61,423 bases of DNA from Microbacterium sp. MYb54 (GCF_002979515.1 NZ_PCPA01000020.1:1-61423); one strand, 5' to 3'. Positions 42,869-52,298 are shown, counted from the stretch's first letter. Numbers and translations are program-made. The notes: generated by a model from the sequence alone, not told the origin.

Positions 42869-44248
42869 TCAGGCCTTCGCGAGTCCGTAGATCGGGCTGA
42901 CGGACTGCTCCTCCTCGTGGTCGGGTCCGAGCGGGATGCCGGAGCGGTCGCGCAGCAGCAGCGTCGCGATGAGGCCGAGCACGGTCATGCCCGCGAGGTA
43001 CCAGGTGACGGCCTGCGTCGACCCGGTCGCGCTGACGATGGCGGTGGCGATGGTCGGAGCGAAGGCCCCACCGGCGATGGCACCGATCGCGTACGAGATC
43101 GAGACGCCGGAGAAGCGGATGCTCGCGGGGAACAGCTCGGCGTACAGCGCGGCCTGCGGCCCGTACGTGAAGCCGAGGCCGATCGTGAGGATCGCGAGCC
43201 CGGCGAACAGCAGGCCGATCTCGCCGGTGTTGACCAGCGGGAACAGCGTGAACACACCGACCAGCTGCAGAGCCCAGCCGATGATGTACGTCGTGCGGCG
43301 GCCGATGCGGTCGGACAGCCAGCCGGCGAGCAGCGTCGTGAGCAACCAGGTGACCGCAGAGCCGGCGACGGCCCAGAGCACCGGACCGCGCTCGAGGCCG
43401 ATCGGGCCCTCGGGGTTCGTGGCGTAGCCCTGGATGTAGCCACCGGTGGTCATGTAGCCGACCGCGTTGTTGCCGGCGAACACGAACGCGGCGATGATCA
43501 CGAGCAGCAGGTGCTTGCGGAACAGCTGCGCGATCGGCATCCGCGCCTTCTCCTTGCGCGCGGCGAGCTCGGTGAAGACGGGGCTCTCCTCGACCTTGCG
43601 GCGCACGTAGTACCCGACGAGGATCAGCACGACGCTGAGCAGGAACGGCACTCGCCAGCCCCAGGCCGCGAACTGATCGCCGGGAGCGATCACCGTCATC
43701 AGCGCCATCACTCCGGAGGCGAGCAGGAGCCCGAGCGGCACGCCGATCTGCGGCGAGGCGCCGAAGATGCCGCGCTTCTTACGCGGGGCGTGCTCGACGG
43801 CCATCAGCACCGCCCCGCCCCACTCGCCGCCGGCCGAGATGCCCTGGATGATGCGCAGGAGCACCAGCAGGATCGGCGCCGTGATGCCGATCGTCTCGTA
43901 CGTGGGCAGGAGGCCGATGAGCGCTGTGGCCGCACCCATCAGGATCAGCGTCCACATCAGCACGGTCTTGCGTCCGAGCTTGTCGCCGTAGTGGCCGGCG
44001 AGGAATGCGCCCAGTGGCCGGAAGAGGAAGCTCACCCCGACGGTGGCGAAGGCGATCAGGGCGCTGTTGGCCCCGAGCGGCTCGAAGAACAGCTGTCCGA
44101 ACACGAGCCCGACGGCCGTCGCGTAGATGAAGAAGTCGTACCACTCGACGGTGGTGCCGACGACGGTGGCGAACACGACACGGCGCCGATCGGCCGTCGT
44201 CGCGATGGTTCCGGTGGGTGTGAACCCATCCTGTGACTGCCCGCTCAT
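42869..44248 (-). CDS. MHS-family MFS symporter (aromatic acid uptake)
   Basis: 459 residues, 12 membrane segments. VVGTTVEWYDFFIYATA near residue 28, HYGDKLGRKTVL and GISAGGEWGGAVLMAVEHAP are hallmarks of metabolite:H+ symporters (ShiA/ProP-like). Location within the catabolic cluster suggests uptake of hydroxyphenylacetate or a related acid. Confidence 0.88.
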   Translation of the reverse strand: MSGQSQDGFTPTGTIATTADRRRVVFATVVGTTVEWYDFFIYATAVGLVFGQLFFEPLGANSALIAFATVGVSFLFRPLGAFLAGHYGDKLGRKTVLMWTLILMGAATALIGLLPTYETIGITAPILLVLLRIIQGISAGGEWGGAVLMAVEHAPRKKRGIFGASPQIGVPLGLLLASGVMALMTVIAPGDQFAAWGWRVPFLLSVVLILVGYYVRRKVEESPVFTELAARKEKARMPIAQLFRKHLLLVIIAAFVFAGNNAVGYMTTGGYIQGYATNPEGPIGLERGPVLWAVAGSAVTWLLTTLLAGWLSDRIGRRTTYIIGWALQLVGVFTLFPLVNTGEIGLLFAGLAILTIGLGFTYGPQAALYAELFPASIRFSGVSISYAIGAIAGGAFAPTIATAIVSATGSTQAVTWYLAGMTVLGLIATLLLRDRSGIPLGPDHEEEQSVSPIYGLAKA

Positions 44249-44326
44249 GGGGTGTCTCCTTTGGTTGTGACCGCATTGTCACGGCGTGCAGCGGAGCGGA
44301 TCCGAAGTGCTTGCCGAGGGGTGAAT

Positions 44327-44350
44327 CGATGATATATGATTTCGAATACG
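44327..44350. promoter_or_regulatory. AT-rich putative operator upstream of hpaG
   Basis: GATGATATATGATTTCGAAT lies about 55 bp upstream of the GTG start. The TTCGAA core resembles that in the IclR-side element at 41973, so one regulator (IclR or the operon's own GntR) could bind both. Confidence 0.4.
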
Positions 44351-44401
44351 ACGCACAAGGCGTCCGGAACGACATCGCAGACGAGCGCAAGGAGGCGCCC
44401 C

Positions 44402-45871
44402 GTGACGGCCCCCATCAACCGCCCCGGCAAGATCATCGCGATCCACCTGAGCTATGCCTCCCGTGCCGACCAGCGCGGCAGACGCCCCGCCAGCCCGTCC
44501 TACTTCTTCAAGCCGGCCAGCTCCGTCGGCGTCTCCGGCGGTACCGTGGAACGCCCAGCCGGCACCGAGCTTCTCGCCTTCGAGGGTGAGATCGCCCTCG
44601 TGATCGGCACCGCCGCGCGTCGCGTCTCGCTCGACGAGGCATGGGCACACGTGGGTGGGGTCACCGCCTCGAACGATCTCGGCCTGTACGACCTGCGCGC
44701 GAACGACAAGGGCTCGAACGTCCGCTCGAAAGGTGGCGACGGCTACACGCCGCTCGGCCCCGAGCTGATCGATGCTCGCACCGTCGACCCCGCAGCCCTT
44801 CGCGTGCGCACCTGGGTCAACGGAGAGCTCCGACAGGATGACACCACCGCCGGGCTCATCTTCCCGCTCGCGCAGCTCGTGGCCGACCTCTCCCAGCACT
44901 TCACGCTCGATCCCGGCGACGTGATCCTCACCGGCACCCCCGCAGGCTCATCGGTCATCGTCCCCGGCGACGTCGTCGAGGTCGAGGTCGATGCTCCTGA
45001 TGCTCCCGGCGCCCCGACCTCAGGTCGTCTCGTCACCACGGTGACCCAGGGCGAAGCCCCCTTCGACGGCGACCTCGGTTCGCTGCCGGCCGTCGACGAC
45101 TTGCAGCGCACCGAAGCCTGGGGCTCCCGCGAGGAAGCGGGCCTGCCTCCCGTCGAGAAGACTCCTGCCCTCTCCCCCGAACTGCGCGCCAAGCTCCTCG
45201 AAGCTCCGACGGCCGGGCTCTCGGCCCAGCTCCGCAAGCGCGGACACCACTCCTGCTTCATCGACGGAGTTTCGGTGAACATCCCCGGCAGCAAGATCGT
45301 CGGCACTGCGAAGACGCTGCGCTTCGTGCCGTTCCGCGAAGACCTCTTCAAGACCCACGGCGGCGGGTACAACGCGCAGAAGCGCGCATTCGACGCGGTG
45401 GAAGACGGCGAGATCATCGTCATCGAAGCCAGGGGCGACGCCACGACCGGCACCCTCGGCGACATCCTCGCCCTGCGCGCGAAGGTTCGCGGAGCGGCCG
45501 GCGTCGTCACCGACGGCGGGGTCCGCGACTTCGACGCGGTCGCCGAGATCGGTCTGCCCGTGTTCTCGCAGGGCGCGCACCCCTCGGTGCTCGGCCGCAA
45601 GCACGTGCCGTGGGACGTGGACGTCACGATCTCCTGCGGCGGCGCGACCGTGCAGCCGGGCGACATCATCGTCGGCGACAGCGATGGCGTGATCGTCATC
45701 CCTCCCGCCCTCGCGGAAGAGGTGGCAGCTGATGCCGTCGCACAGGAGATCGAAGACGCCTGGATCGCCGAGCAGGTCGCCGCCGGCCATCCGGTCGACG
45801 GCGTGTTCCCCCTGAACGCGGAGTGGCGCGCCCGCTACGAGGAAGCGACTGCCGACCGGAGCGCTCGATGA
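44402..45871 (+). CDS. hpaG: FAH-domain isomerase/decarboxylase fused to an RraA/HMG-aldolase-like domain
   Basis: 489 residues from GTG 44402 (AAGGAGG seven bases upstream). Residues ~10-215 are a fumarylacetoacetase-like (HpaG) domain with FEGEIALVIG metal acids, SNDLGLYDLR and LTGTPAGS. Residues ~255-470 are RraA/HMG-aldolase-like, with VTDGGVRDFDA and GDSDGVIVIPP. E. coli HpaG is two FAH repeats that decarboxylate and isomerise 5-oxopent-3-ene-1,2,5-tricarboxylate; here the second repeat is replaced by RraA, whose relatives decarboxylate oxaloacetate. First gene of the hpa operon; stop overlaps the GntR start. Confidence 0.85.
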   Translation: MTAPINRPGKIIAIHLSYASRADQRGRRPASPSYFFKPASSVGVSGGTVERPAGTELLAFEGEIALVIGTAARRVSLDEAWAHVGGVTASNDLGLYDLRANDKGSNVRSKGGDGYTPLGPELIDARTVDPAALRVRTWVNGELRQDDTTAGLIFPLAQLVADLSQHFTLDPGDVILTGTPAGSSVIVPGDVVEVEVDAPDAPGAPTSGRLVTTVTQGEAPFDGDLGSLPAVDDLQRTEAWGSREEAGLPPVEKTPALSPELRAKLLEAPTAGLSAQLRKRGHHSCFIDGVSVNIPGSKIVGTAKTLRFVPFREDLFKTHGGGYNAQKRAFDAVEDGEIIVIEARGDATTGTLGDILALRAKVRGAAGVVTDGGVRDFDAVAEIGLPVFSQGAHPSVLGRKHVPWDVDVTISCGGATVQPGDIIVGDSDGVIVIPPALAEEVAADAVAQEIEDAWIAEQVAAGHPVDGVFPLNAEWRARYEEATADRSAR

Positions 45872-46566
45872 CCACGACTGCGGCCAGCAAGTCCGAGGTC
45901 GCGTATGAGTGGATCCGCTCGCGCATCACCGGGCACATGTTCAGTCCCGGCTACCGGCTGGTACTGGGATCGATCGCGGAAGACCTGAAGATGAGCGTCG
46001 TCCCTGTGCGTGAGGCGATCCGCCGCCTCGAAGCCGAAGGCCTCGTGACGTTCGAGCGCAATGTCGGAGCGCGGGTGACCCTCGTCGACGAGAGTGAATA
46101 CGCGCACACCATGCAGACGCTCGGCCTCGTCGAAGGCTGCGCCACCGCGCTCTCCGCTCCCCTGCTCGACGATGACGCCCTCGACGAGGCCGCCCGCATC
46201 AACGAGCGGATGGCGCAGATGCTCGACCATCTCGACGCCCACGCCTTCACCGAGCTCAACCGCCAGTTCCATTCGGTGCTGTTCGAGCCGTGCCCCAACC
46301 CTCATCTGCTCGACCTCGTGCACCGCGGCTGGTCGAGGCTCTCGGGAATCCGCGACACGACGTTCGCCTCGATCCCCGGACGCGCCCAGCACTCGGTCGA
46401 AGAGCACACCGAGATCCTCGAACTCATCCGCGCGGGCGCAGACCCGCTCGAGATCGAACTCGCCGCCCGCAACCACCGCTGGCGCACGATGGACGCGTTC
46501 CTCGACGCGCTGCACACCCGTTCTGCCCAGACGACTTCCGCACAGACGACCGGAGACCTCTCATGA
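45868..46566 (+). CDS. GntR/FCD-type regulator inside the hpa operon
   Basis: 232 residues from ATG 45868 (ATGA overlap with hpaG). N-terminal winged helix (YEWIRSRITGHMFSPGYRLV, VREAIRRLEAEGLV) and a helical FCD effector domain. Being inside the operon it regulates, it probably provides autogenous control in response to a pathway acid. Confidence 0.9.
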   Translation: MTTTAASKSEVAYEWIRSRITGHMFSPGYRLVLGSIAEDLKMSVVPVREAIRRLEAEGLVTFERNVGARVTLVDESEYAHTMQTLGLVEGCATALSAPLLDDDALDEAARINERMAQMLDHLDAHAFTELNRQFHSVLFEPCPNPHLLDLVHRGWSRLSGIRDTTFASIPGRAQHSVEEHTEILELIRAGADPLEIELAARNHRWRTMDAFLDALHTRSAQTTSAQTTGDLS

Positions 46567-48062
46567 CCGATTCGCGCATCCCCGCCGACCTCCCCGACCA
46601 CATCCAGCACTACATCGACGGCGCCTTCGTCGATTCCGTCGACGGCGACACCTTCGATGTGCTCGACCCGGTGACGAACCAGACCTACACGACCGCCGCC
46701 GCCGGCAAGAAGGCCGACATCGAGCTCGCCGTCGCAGCCGCCAAGCGCGCGTTCGACGAGGGCCCCTGGCCGCGGATGCTCCCTCGCGAGCGCTCGCGCG
46801 TGCTGCACAAGATCGCCGACATCGTCGAGTCCCGCGACGCGCGTCTGGCCGAGCTCGAGTCGTACGACTCCGGTCTCCCGATCACCCAGGCGCTGGGCCA
46901 GGCCCGCCGCGCCGCCGAGAACTTCCGTTTCTTCGCCGACCTGATCGTGGCCCAGTCCGACGACGCCTTCAAGGTGCCCGGCCGCCAGATGAACTACGTC
47001 AACCGCAAGCCGATCGGCGTCGCCGGCCTCATCACGCCGTGGAACACGCCCTTCATGCTCGAGTCCTGGAAGCTCGGTCCCGCGCTCGCCACCGGCAACA
47101 CGGTCGTGCTCAAGCCCGCCGAGTTCACGCCGCTGTCGGCCTCGCTCTGGGCCGGCATCTTCGAAGAAGCAGGGCTCCCCCAGGGCGTCTTCAACCTCGT
47201 GAACGGCCTCGGCGAGGATGCGGGCGATGCTCTCGTGAAGCACCCCGACGTGCCGCTCATCTCCTTCACGGGCGAGAGCTCGACCGGGCAGCTGATCTTC
47301 GGCAACGCCGCCCCCTTCCTCAAGGGCCTGTCCATGGAGCTCGGCGGCAAGTCCCCGGCCGTGGTGTTCGCCGACGCCGACCTCGAAGCAGCCGTCGACG
47401 CCACGATCTTCGGCGTCTTCTCCCTCAACGGCGAGCGCTGCACCGCCGGTTCCCGCATCCTGGTCGAGCGCTCGATCTACGAGGAGTTCGTCGAGCGCTA
47501 TGCCGCCCAGGCGAAGCGGGTCAAGGTCGGCTACCCGCACGACCCCGCCACCGAGGTCGGAGCGCTCGTGCACCCCGAGCACTACGCCAAGGTCATGAGC
47601 TACGTCGAGATCGGCAAGACCGAGGGTCGCCTGGTCGCCGGCGGCGGTCGCCCCGACGGCTTCGAGGAGGGCAACTTCGTCGAACCGACCGTGTTCGCCG
47701 ACGTCTCCCCCGACGCCCGCATCTTCCAGGAGGAGATCTTCGGCCCGGTCGTCGCGATCACGCCGTTCGACTCCGATGAAGAGGCCCTGTCGCTCGCGAA
47801 CAACACCAAGTACGGCCTCGCCGCCTACATCTGGACGAACGACCTCAAGCGCGCGCACAACTTCGCGCAGTCGGTCGAGGCGGGCATGGTGTGGCTGAAC
47901 AGCAACAACGTGCGCGACCTCCGTACCCCCTTCGGCGGAGTGAAGGCTTCGGGCCTCGGTCATGAGGGCGGCTACCGTTCGATCGACTTCTACACCGACC
48001 AGCAGAGCGTGCACATCACGCTCGCGGCCCACTCCCACAACCCGACCTTCGGCAAGAACTGA
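46563..48062 (+). CDS. hpaE: 5-carboxymethyl-2-hydroxymuconate semialdehyde dehydrogenase
   Basis: 499 residues from ATG 46563 (ATGA overlap). Aldehyde dehydrogenase family: GLITPWNTPFML, catalytic Glu in LSMELGGKSP, catalytic Cys in GERCTAGS, and the C-terminal PFGGVKASGLGHEGG. Placement next to hpaD supports oxidation of CHMS to 5-carboxymethyl-2-hydroxymuconate with NAD. Confidence 0.92.
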   Translation: MTDSRIPADLPDHIQHYIDGAFVDSVDGDTFDVLDPVTNQTYTTAAAGKKADIELAVAAAKRAFDEGPWPRMLPRERSRVLHKIADIVESRDARLAELESYDSGLPITQALGQARRAAENFRFFADLIVAQSDDAFKVPGRQMNYVNRKPIGVAGLITPWNTPFMLESWKLGPALATGNTVVLKPAEFTPLSASLWAGIFEEAGLPQGVFNLVNGLGEDAGDALVKHPDVPLISFTGESSTGQLIFGNAAPFLKGLSMELGGKSPAVVFADADLEAAVDATIFGVFSLNGERCTAGSRILVERSIYEEFVERYAAQAKRVKVGYPHDPATEVGALVHPEHYAKVMSYVEIGKTEGRLVAGGGRPDGFEEGNFVEPTVFADVSPDARIFQEEIFGPVVAITPFDSDEEALSLANNTKYGLAAYIWTNDLKRAHNFAQSVEAGMVWLNSNNVRDLRTPFGGVKASGLGHEGGYRSIDFYTDQQSVHITLAAHSHNPTFGKN

Positions 48063-48075
48063 CCCCGCTGTCTCA

Positions 48076-48134
48076 TTCCGGTCGCATTTGCTGTCGCTCT
48101 GCCGGCGCAGAAACGACAGCAAGTGCGACCGGAA
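48076..48134. repeat. long intergenic hairpin 2
   Basis: TTCCGGTCGCATTTGCTGTC... (48076-48096) pairs with CGACAGCAAGTGCGACCGGA (48114-48133). It lies between co-directional hpaE and hpaD, so it may be a processing or attenuation site. Arm sequence resembles hairpin 1. Confidence 0.55.
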
Positions 48135-48155
48135 CCCTCACGCAAGGACGCTGAC

Positions 48156-49319
48156 ATGACACACCGCGAAGACATGACCCTGACATCCTCGGGCTTCTAC
48201 GTATCCCAGGAAGCACCGATCCGTTCGGACAACCCGGTCGCGACGCCGCAGAGCTCGCCCCCGGACATCCTCCGCTGCGCGTACATGGAGCTCGTGGTCA
48301 CCGACCTCGCGGCTTCCCGCCAGTTCTATGTCGATGTCCTCGGCCTGTACGTGACCACGGAGGACGACGAGGCGATCTACCTGCGTTCGACCGAGGAGTT
48401 CATCCACCACAACCTCGTGCTGCGCAAGGGGCCGATCGCCGCTGTCGCCGCCTTCTCCTACCGGGTCCGCACCCCGGAAGACCTCGACCGCGCCGTGGAG
48501 TTCTACACCGAGCTGGGCTGCGACGTGCGTCGTAACGAGAACGGCTTCGTCAAGGGCATCGGCGACTCGGTGCGCGTGGTCGACCCGCTCGGCTTCCCCT
48601 ACGAGTTCTTCTACGCGACCGAGCACGTCGAGCGGATGTCGTGGCGCTACGACCTGCACATCCCCGGCGAGCTGGTGCGCCTCGACCACTTCAACCAGGT
48701 CACCCCCGATGTACCCCGCGCCGTGGGTTTCATGCAGGATCTCGGCTTCCGCGTCACGGAAGACATCCAGGACGAGGAGGGCACGGTCTATGCCGCCTGG
48801 ATGCGCCGCAAGCCCACCGTGCACGACACCGCCATGACCGGCGGCGACGGCCCCCGCATGCACCACGTGTGCTTCGCGACGCACGAGAAGCACAACATCC
48901 TCGCGATCTGCGACAAGCTCGGTGCTCTCCGCCGCTCCGACTCGATCGAGCGCGGGCCCGGCCGTCACGGCGTCTCGAACGCGTTCTACCTCTACCTGCG
49001 CGACCCCGACGGACACCGCGTCGAGGTGTACACGCAGGACTACTACACCGGCGACCCCGACAACCCGGTCATCACGTGGGACGTGCACGACAACCAGCGC
49101 CGTGACTGGTGGGGAAACCCCGTGGTCCCCTCCTGGTACACGGATGCCTCGCTGGTGCTCGACCTCGACGGCAACCCGCAGCCGGTCGTCGCCCGCACCG
49201 ATTCCAGCGAGATGGCGGTGACCATCGGCGCCGACGGCTTCTCGTACACGCGTTCCGACGACGACAAGGACATGCCCGAGTACAAGCAGGGCGAGTACAA
49301 GCTCGGCCACCAGCTCTAG
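48156..49319 (+). CDS. hpaD: homoprotocatechuate (3,4-dihydroxyphenylacetate) 2,3-dioxygenase
   Basis: 387 residues from ATG 48156 (AAGGACG upstream). Two VOC modules: DILRCAYMELVVTDLAASRQ, EFIHHNLVLRKGPIA, then LVRLDHFNQVTPDVPRA (metal His), MHHVCFATHEKHN (metal His) and HRVEVYTQDYYTGDPDNP (metal Glu). It agrees closely with the type I extradiol Fe/Mn enzymes of Brevibacterium fuscum and Arthrobacter. The N-terminal 40 residues are longer than in those enzymes. It opens the ring between C2 and C3. Confidence 0.95.
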   Translation: MTHREDMTLTSSGFYVSQEAPIRSDNPVATPQSSPPDILRCAYMELVVTDLAASRQFYVDVLGLYVTTEDDEAIYLRSTEEFIHHNLVLRKGPIAAVAAFSYRVRTPEDLDRAVEFYTELGCDVRRNENGFVKGIGDSVRVVDPLGFPYEFFYATEHVERMSWRYDLHIPGELVRLDHFNQVTPDVPRAVGFMQDLGFRVTEDIQDEEGTVYAAWMRRKPTVHDTAMTGGDGPRMHHVCFATHEKHNILAICDKLGALRRSDSIERGPGRHGVSNAFYLYLRDPDGHRVEVYTQDYYTGDPDNPVITWDVHDNQRRDWWGNPVVPSWYTDASLVLDLDGNPQPVVARTDSSEMAVTIGADGFSYTRSDDDKDMPEYKQGEYKLGHQL

Positions 49320-49345
49320 GTCGTAGTGAAACATAGGAGGAACGG

Positions 49346-50131
49346 ATGCTGTCAGCAGAGACGATCACGCAGATCGCGGCGGAGCTCGCGGAGGCCGACC
49401 GCACGCATGCGGTGATCCCGCGCATCACGGCACGATATCCGGAGGCGACGGTCGAGGACTCGTACGCGATCCAGGGCGTCTGGCGAGACTCGCAGACCGC
49501 CGCAGGGCGCCGGCTCGTCGGGCGCAAGATCGGTCTGACGTCGAAGGCTATGCAGCAGGCGACCGGCATCTCCGAGCCCGACTACGGCGTGATGTTCGAC
49601 GACACCGTCTACGAGTCCGGTGCCGCGATCCCCGTCGACCACTTCTCGAACGTGCGCATCGAGGTCGAACTGGCGTTCGTGTTGAAGAGCCCGCTGGAGG
49701 GCCCGGACTGCACCCTCGAGGATGCTCTCGCGGCGATCGACTACGCGGTGCCGGCACTCGAAGTGCTGAACTCGCACATCGAGCTCGAGGGGCGCACCAT
49801 CGTCGACACGATCAGCGACAACGCCGCCTACGGGGCGATGGTGCTCGGCTCGGTGCACAAGCGCCCGGACGAGATCGATCTGCGCTGGGTTCCGGGGGTC
49901 CTCTCCCGCAACGGCGAGATCGAGGAGACCGGTGTCGCGGCCGGCGTACTCGGTCATCCGGCCACCGGGGTCGCGTGGCTCGCGAACAAGTTCCACCAGC
50001 ACGGCGCGCGTCTCGAGGCCGGGGAGATCATCCTGGCAGGATCGTTCACGCGCCCTATGTGGGTGTCGCGCGGCGATGAAGTGCTGTGCGATTACGGACC
50101 GATGGGAACAATTGCATGCCGCTTCGTCTAG
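49346..50131 (+). CDS. hpaH: 2-oxohept-4-ene-1,7-dioate hydratase
   Basis: 261 residues of the hydratase/4-oxalocrotonate decarboxylase fold (FAH-like): [40 protein letters not shown] and [15 protein letters not shown] precedes ATG 49346. Between hpaD and hpaI, it fits the penultimate step of the pathway. Confidence 0.92.
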   Translation: MLSAETITQIAAELAEADRTHAVIPRITARYPEATVEDSYAIQGVWRDSQTAAGRRLVGRKIGLTSKAMQQATGISEPDYGVMFDDTVYESGAAIPVDHFSNVRIEVELAFVLKSPLEGPDCTLEDALAAIDYAVPALEVLNSHIELEGRTIVDTISDNAAYGAMVLGSVHKRPDEIDLRWVPGVLSRNGEIEETGVAAGVLGHPATGVAWLANKFHQHGARLEAGEIILAGSFTRPMWVSRGDEVLCDYGPMGTIACRFV

Positions 50132-50916
50132 CCCCCTCGTTCCGCGAGCAGCTCGCGGACTCCGATCGTCCGTTCGTCGGCATGTGGGCGTGCACCGGCA
50201 GCCCGCTGCTCGCCGAGGTCGCCGCGGGGTCGGGCCTGGATTGGCTCCTGATCGACATGGAGCATTCAGCCAACACGCTCGAATCCGTGCTCGTGCAGCT
50301 TCAGGCGGTCGCCGCGTACCCGATCGCTCCGCTCGTGCGGGTGCCGTCGAATGACACCGTCGCGATCAAGCAGATCCTCGACCTCGGGGCGCAGAACCTG
50401 ATCGTGCCGATGGTGTCGTCGGCCGACGAGGCCCGTGCCGCCGTCGCCGCCACCCGCTACCCGCCGGAGGGCGTGCGCGGAGTGGGCAGCGCTCTGGCGC
50501 GCAGCGCCCGCTGGAACCGCGTCGATCGCTACCTGCAGGAGTCCGCGCAGCACATCTCCCTCACCGTGCAGATCGAGACGGCCGCCGGCGTCGAAGCCGC
50601 AGCTGACATCGCCGCGGTCGACGGCATCGACGCGGTGTTCGTCGGCCCCTCCGACCTGTCCGCGTCGATGGGTCTGCTCGGTCAGCAGACCCATCCCGAC
50701 GTCACTGCCGCGGTCGAGAAGGTCTTCGCCGCGGTCAAGGCCGCGGGCAAGGCCGTCGGTGTGAATGCGTTCGACCCGACCGCAGCCGACGCCTACCTCG
50801 CAGCGGGTGCCGACTTCGTGGCGGTCGGCGCGGATGTCGCCCTGCTCGCCCGAGCATCCGAAGCCCTCGCCGCCCGGTTCATCTCCGCCGACGGAACGTC
50901 CCGCGCCAGCTACTGA
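50116..50916 (+). CDS. hpaI: 4-hydroxy-2-oxoheptanedioate aldolase
   Basis: 266 residues from ATG 50116, overlapping hpaH by 16 bp. HpcH/HpaI family: LIDMEHSANTLESV (catalytic His), PMVSSADEARAAVAATRYPP, GVRGVGSALARSARW, QIETAAGVEA (metal Glu) and VGPSDLSASMG (metal Asp). It releases pyruvate and succinic semialdehyde. Confidence 0.92.
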   Translation: MPLRLAPSFREQLADSDRPFVGMWACTGSPLLAEVAAGSGLDWLLIDMEHSANTLESVLVQLQAVAAYPIAPLVRVPSNDTVAIKQILDLGAQNLIVPMVSSADEARAAVAATRYPPEGVRGVGSALARSARWNRVDRYLQESAQHISLTVQIETAAGVEAAADIAAVDGIDAVFVGPSDLSASMGLLGQQTHPDVTAAVEKVFAAVKAAGKAVGVNAFDPTAADAYLAAGADFVAVGADVALLARASEALAARFISADGTSRASY

Positions 50917-50984
50917 CCCTTTCGAATCGCGCAACTGGTCGTATTTCCGGCCCCGAAGCGACCATCTGCGCGATTCGAAGGGTC
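50915..50984. terminator. long intergenic hairpin 3 after hpaI
   Basis: GACCCTTTCGAATCGCGCA (from 50915) and TGCGCGATTCGAAGGGTC (50967-50984) form a perfect outer stem; inner GGTCG/CGACC pairs extend it. It starts within the hpaI stop codon and probably ends the hpa transcript. Confidence 0.6.
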
Positions 50985-51030
50985 ATGCCCCGTGGCAGGA
51001 TGGCCGGATGCACTGGAGTGAGGTCGTGAG

Positions 51031-52260
51031 GTGAGCCGCGGGCTCGCCGCGATGCAGGACCGCAACTTCCGCTGGTTCTTCCTGGCCCGTGCGATCACGA
51101 TGATCGCGGGTTCGATGTCGTCGATCGCCCTCGCGTTCGCGGTACTGGAGATCGACAACGACGCCCGGTCGCTGTCCTTCGTGCTGGCAGCCTTCACCGT
51201 GAGCAACATCGTCTTCGTGCTGTTCGGCGGGGTGATCGCCGACCGCCTGCCGCGGGCGCTGATCATCCAGGCCTGCTACGTGGTCGACATCCTCTCGATC
51301 GGCACGATCGCGGCGCTCCTGTTCACCGGCAACGCCACGATCCCGCTGCTCGTGGTGCTCTCGATCGTGAACGGGGCCTCGACCGCGTTCGTGCTGCCCG
51401 CGATGCAGGGCATCATCCCGCAGCTGACGACGCCAGAGCATCTGCAGCAGGCGAACGCGATGCTGTCGTTCGTGCGCTCTGCTGTGACGATCGGCGGTCC
51501 GATCATCGCGGGCATCCTGGTGGCGACGGCCGGTCCCGCGTGGGCGATGGTGGTGCAGGCTGTCGGCTGGGTGATCGCTATCCCGGTGCTGGCTCTCGTG
51601 AAGCTCCCTCCCCCGTCGCACGCGGGCGGCACCACGATGTTCCACGACCTCCGCATCGGCTGGCGGGAGTTCTGGAGTCGACCGTGGCTCTGGACGATCG
51701 TGCTGGCCTTCATGGTCATGAACGCCATCCACGTCGGCGCGTGGGGCGTCGTGGGTCCCTACATCGCCAAGAACAACGACCTGCTCGGCATCACCGGCTG
51801 GGGGTGGGTCGTCAGCGCCGAGGGCGCGGGCGTGCTGCTGATGACGCTGCTGCTCATGTGGTTCCCGCTGCGACGACCGCTGCGCTACGGCATGATCGGC
51901 ATGGCGGCGTTCGCGATCCCGGTGACGATCCTCGGCCTCCATCCCGCCATCGTCCTGCTCGCCATGGCCGCGTTCATCGCTGGTGCGGGCGCCGAGGTCT
52001 TCAGCACCGGCTGGAACCTCGCGATGATGGAGAACATCCCGGGCGAGAAGCTGTCCAGGGTGTCCAGCTACGACATGCTCGGCAGCTTCGTCGTGATGCC
52101 GATCGGCACCCTGATCTACGGGTGGCTGATCACGTATGCGGATCCCGCGACCGTGCTCGTGACCTCCGGCGCCATCTACGCGGTGATCGCGTTGATCACC
52201 CTGCTGGTGCCGAGCGTATGGCGGATGGGGCGCCCCGAGCCCGCGGCGATCCGCGCCTGA
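51031..52260 (+). CDS. MFS transporter, host paralogue of the element exporter
   Basis: 409 residues from GTG 51031, about 12 membrane segments, loop motif GGVIADRLPRA. Aligns over its length with the element-encoded protein at 18053-19288. The host copy has typical host GC and codon use. Substrate unknown; predicted efflux. Confidence 0.88.
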   Translation: MSRGLAAMQDRNFRWFFLARAITMIAGSMSSIALAFAVLEIDNDARSLSFVLAAFTVSNIVFVLFGGVIADRLPRALIIQACYVVDILSIGTIAALLFTGNATIPLLVVLSIVNGASTAFVLPAMQGIIPQLTTPEHLQQANAMLSFVRSAVTIGGPIIAGILVATAGPAWAMVVQAVGWVIAIPVLALVKLPPPSHAGGTTMFHDLRIGWREFWSRPWLWTIVLAFMVMNAIHVGAWGVVGPYIAKNNDLLGITGWGWVVSAEGAGVLLMTLLLMWFPLRRPLRYGMIGMAAFAIPVTILGLHPAIVLLAMAAFIAGAGAEVFSTGWNLAMMENIPGEKLSRVSSYDMLGSFVVMPIGTLIYGWLITYADPATVLVTSGAIYAVIALITLLVPSVWRMGRPEPAAIRA

Positions 52261-52298
52261 ACTAGCGGATTCATAGCATCGACCGCGAGACTGTCGGC

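Noticed and set aside
46302..48122. 606-residue minus-strand frame opposite hpaE
   Set aside because: Antisense shadow of a clear aldehyde dehydrogenase; composition Gly/Asp/Val-rich as expected from GC-rich mirror frames. The same applies to long frames opposite the hydroxylase, MHS symporter, HpaD and MFS genes.
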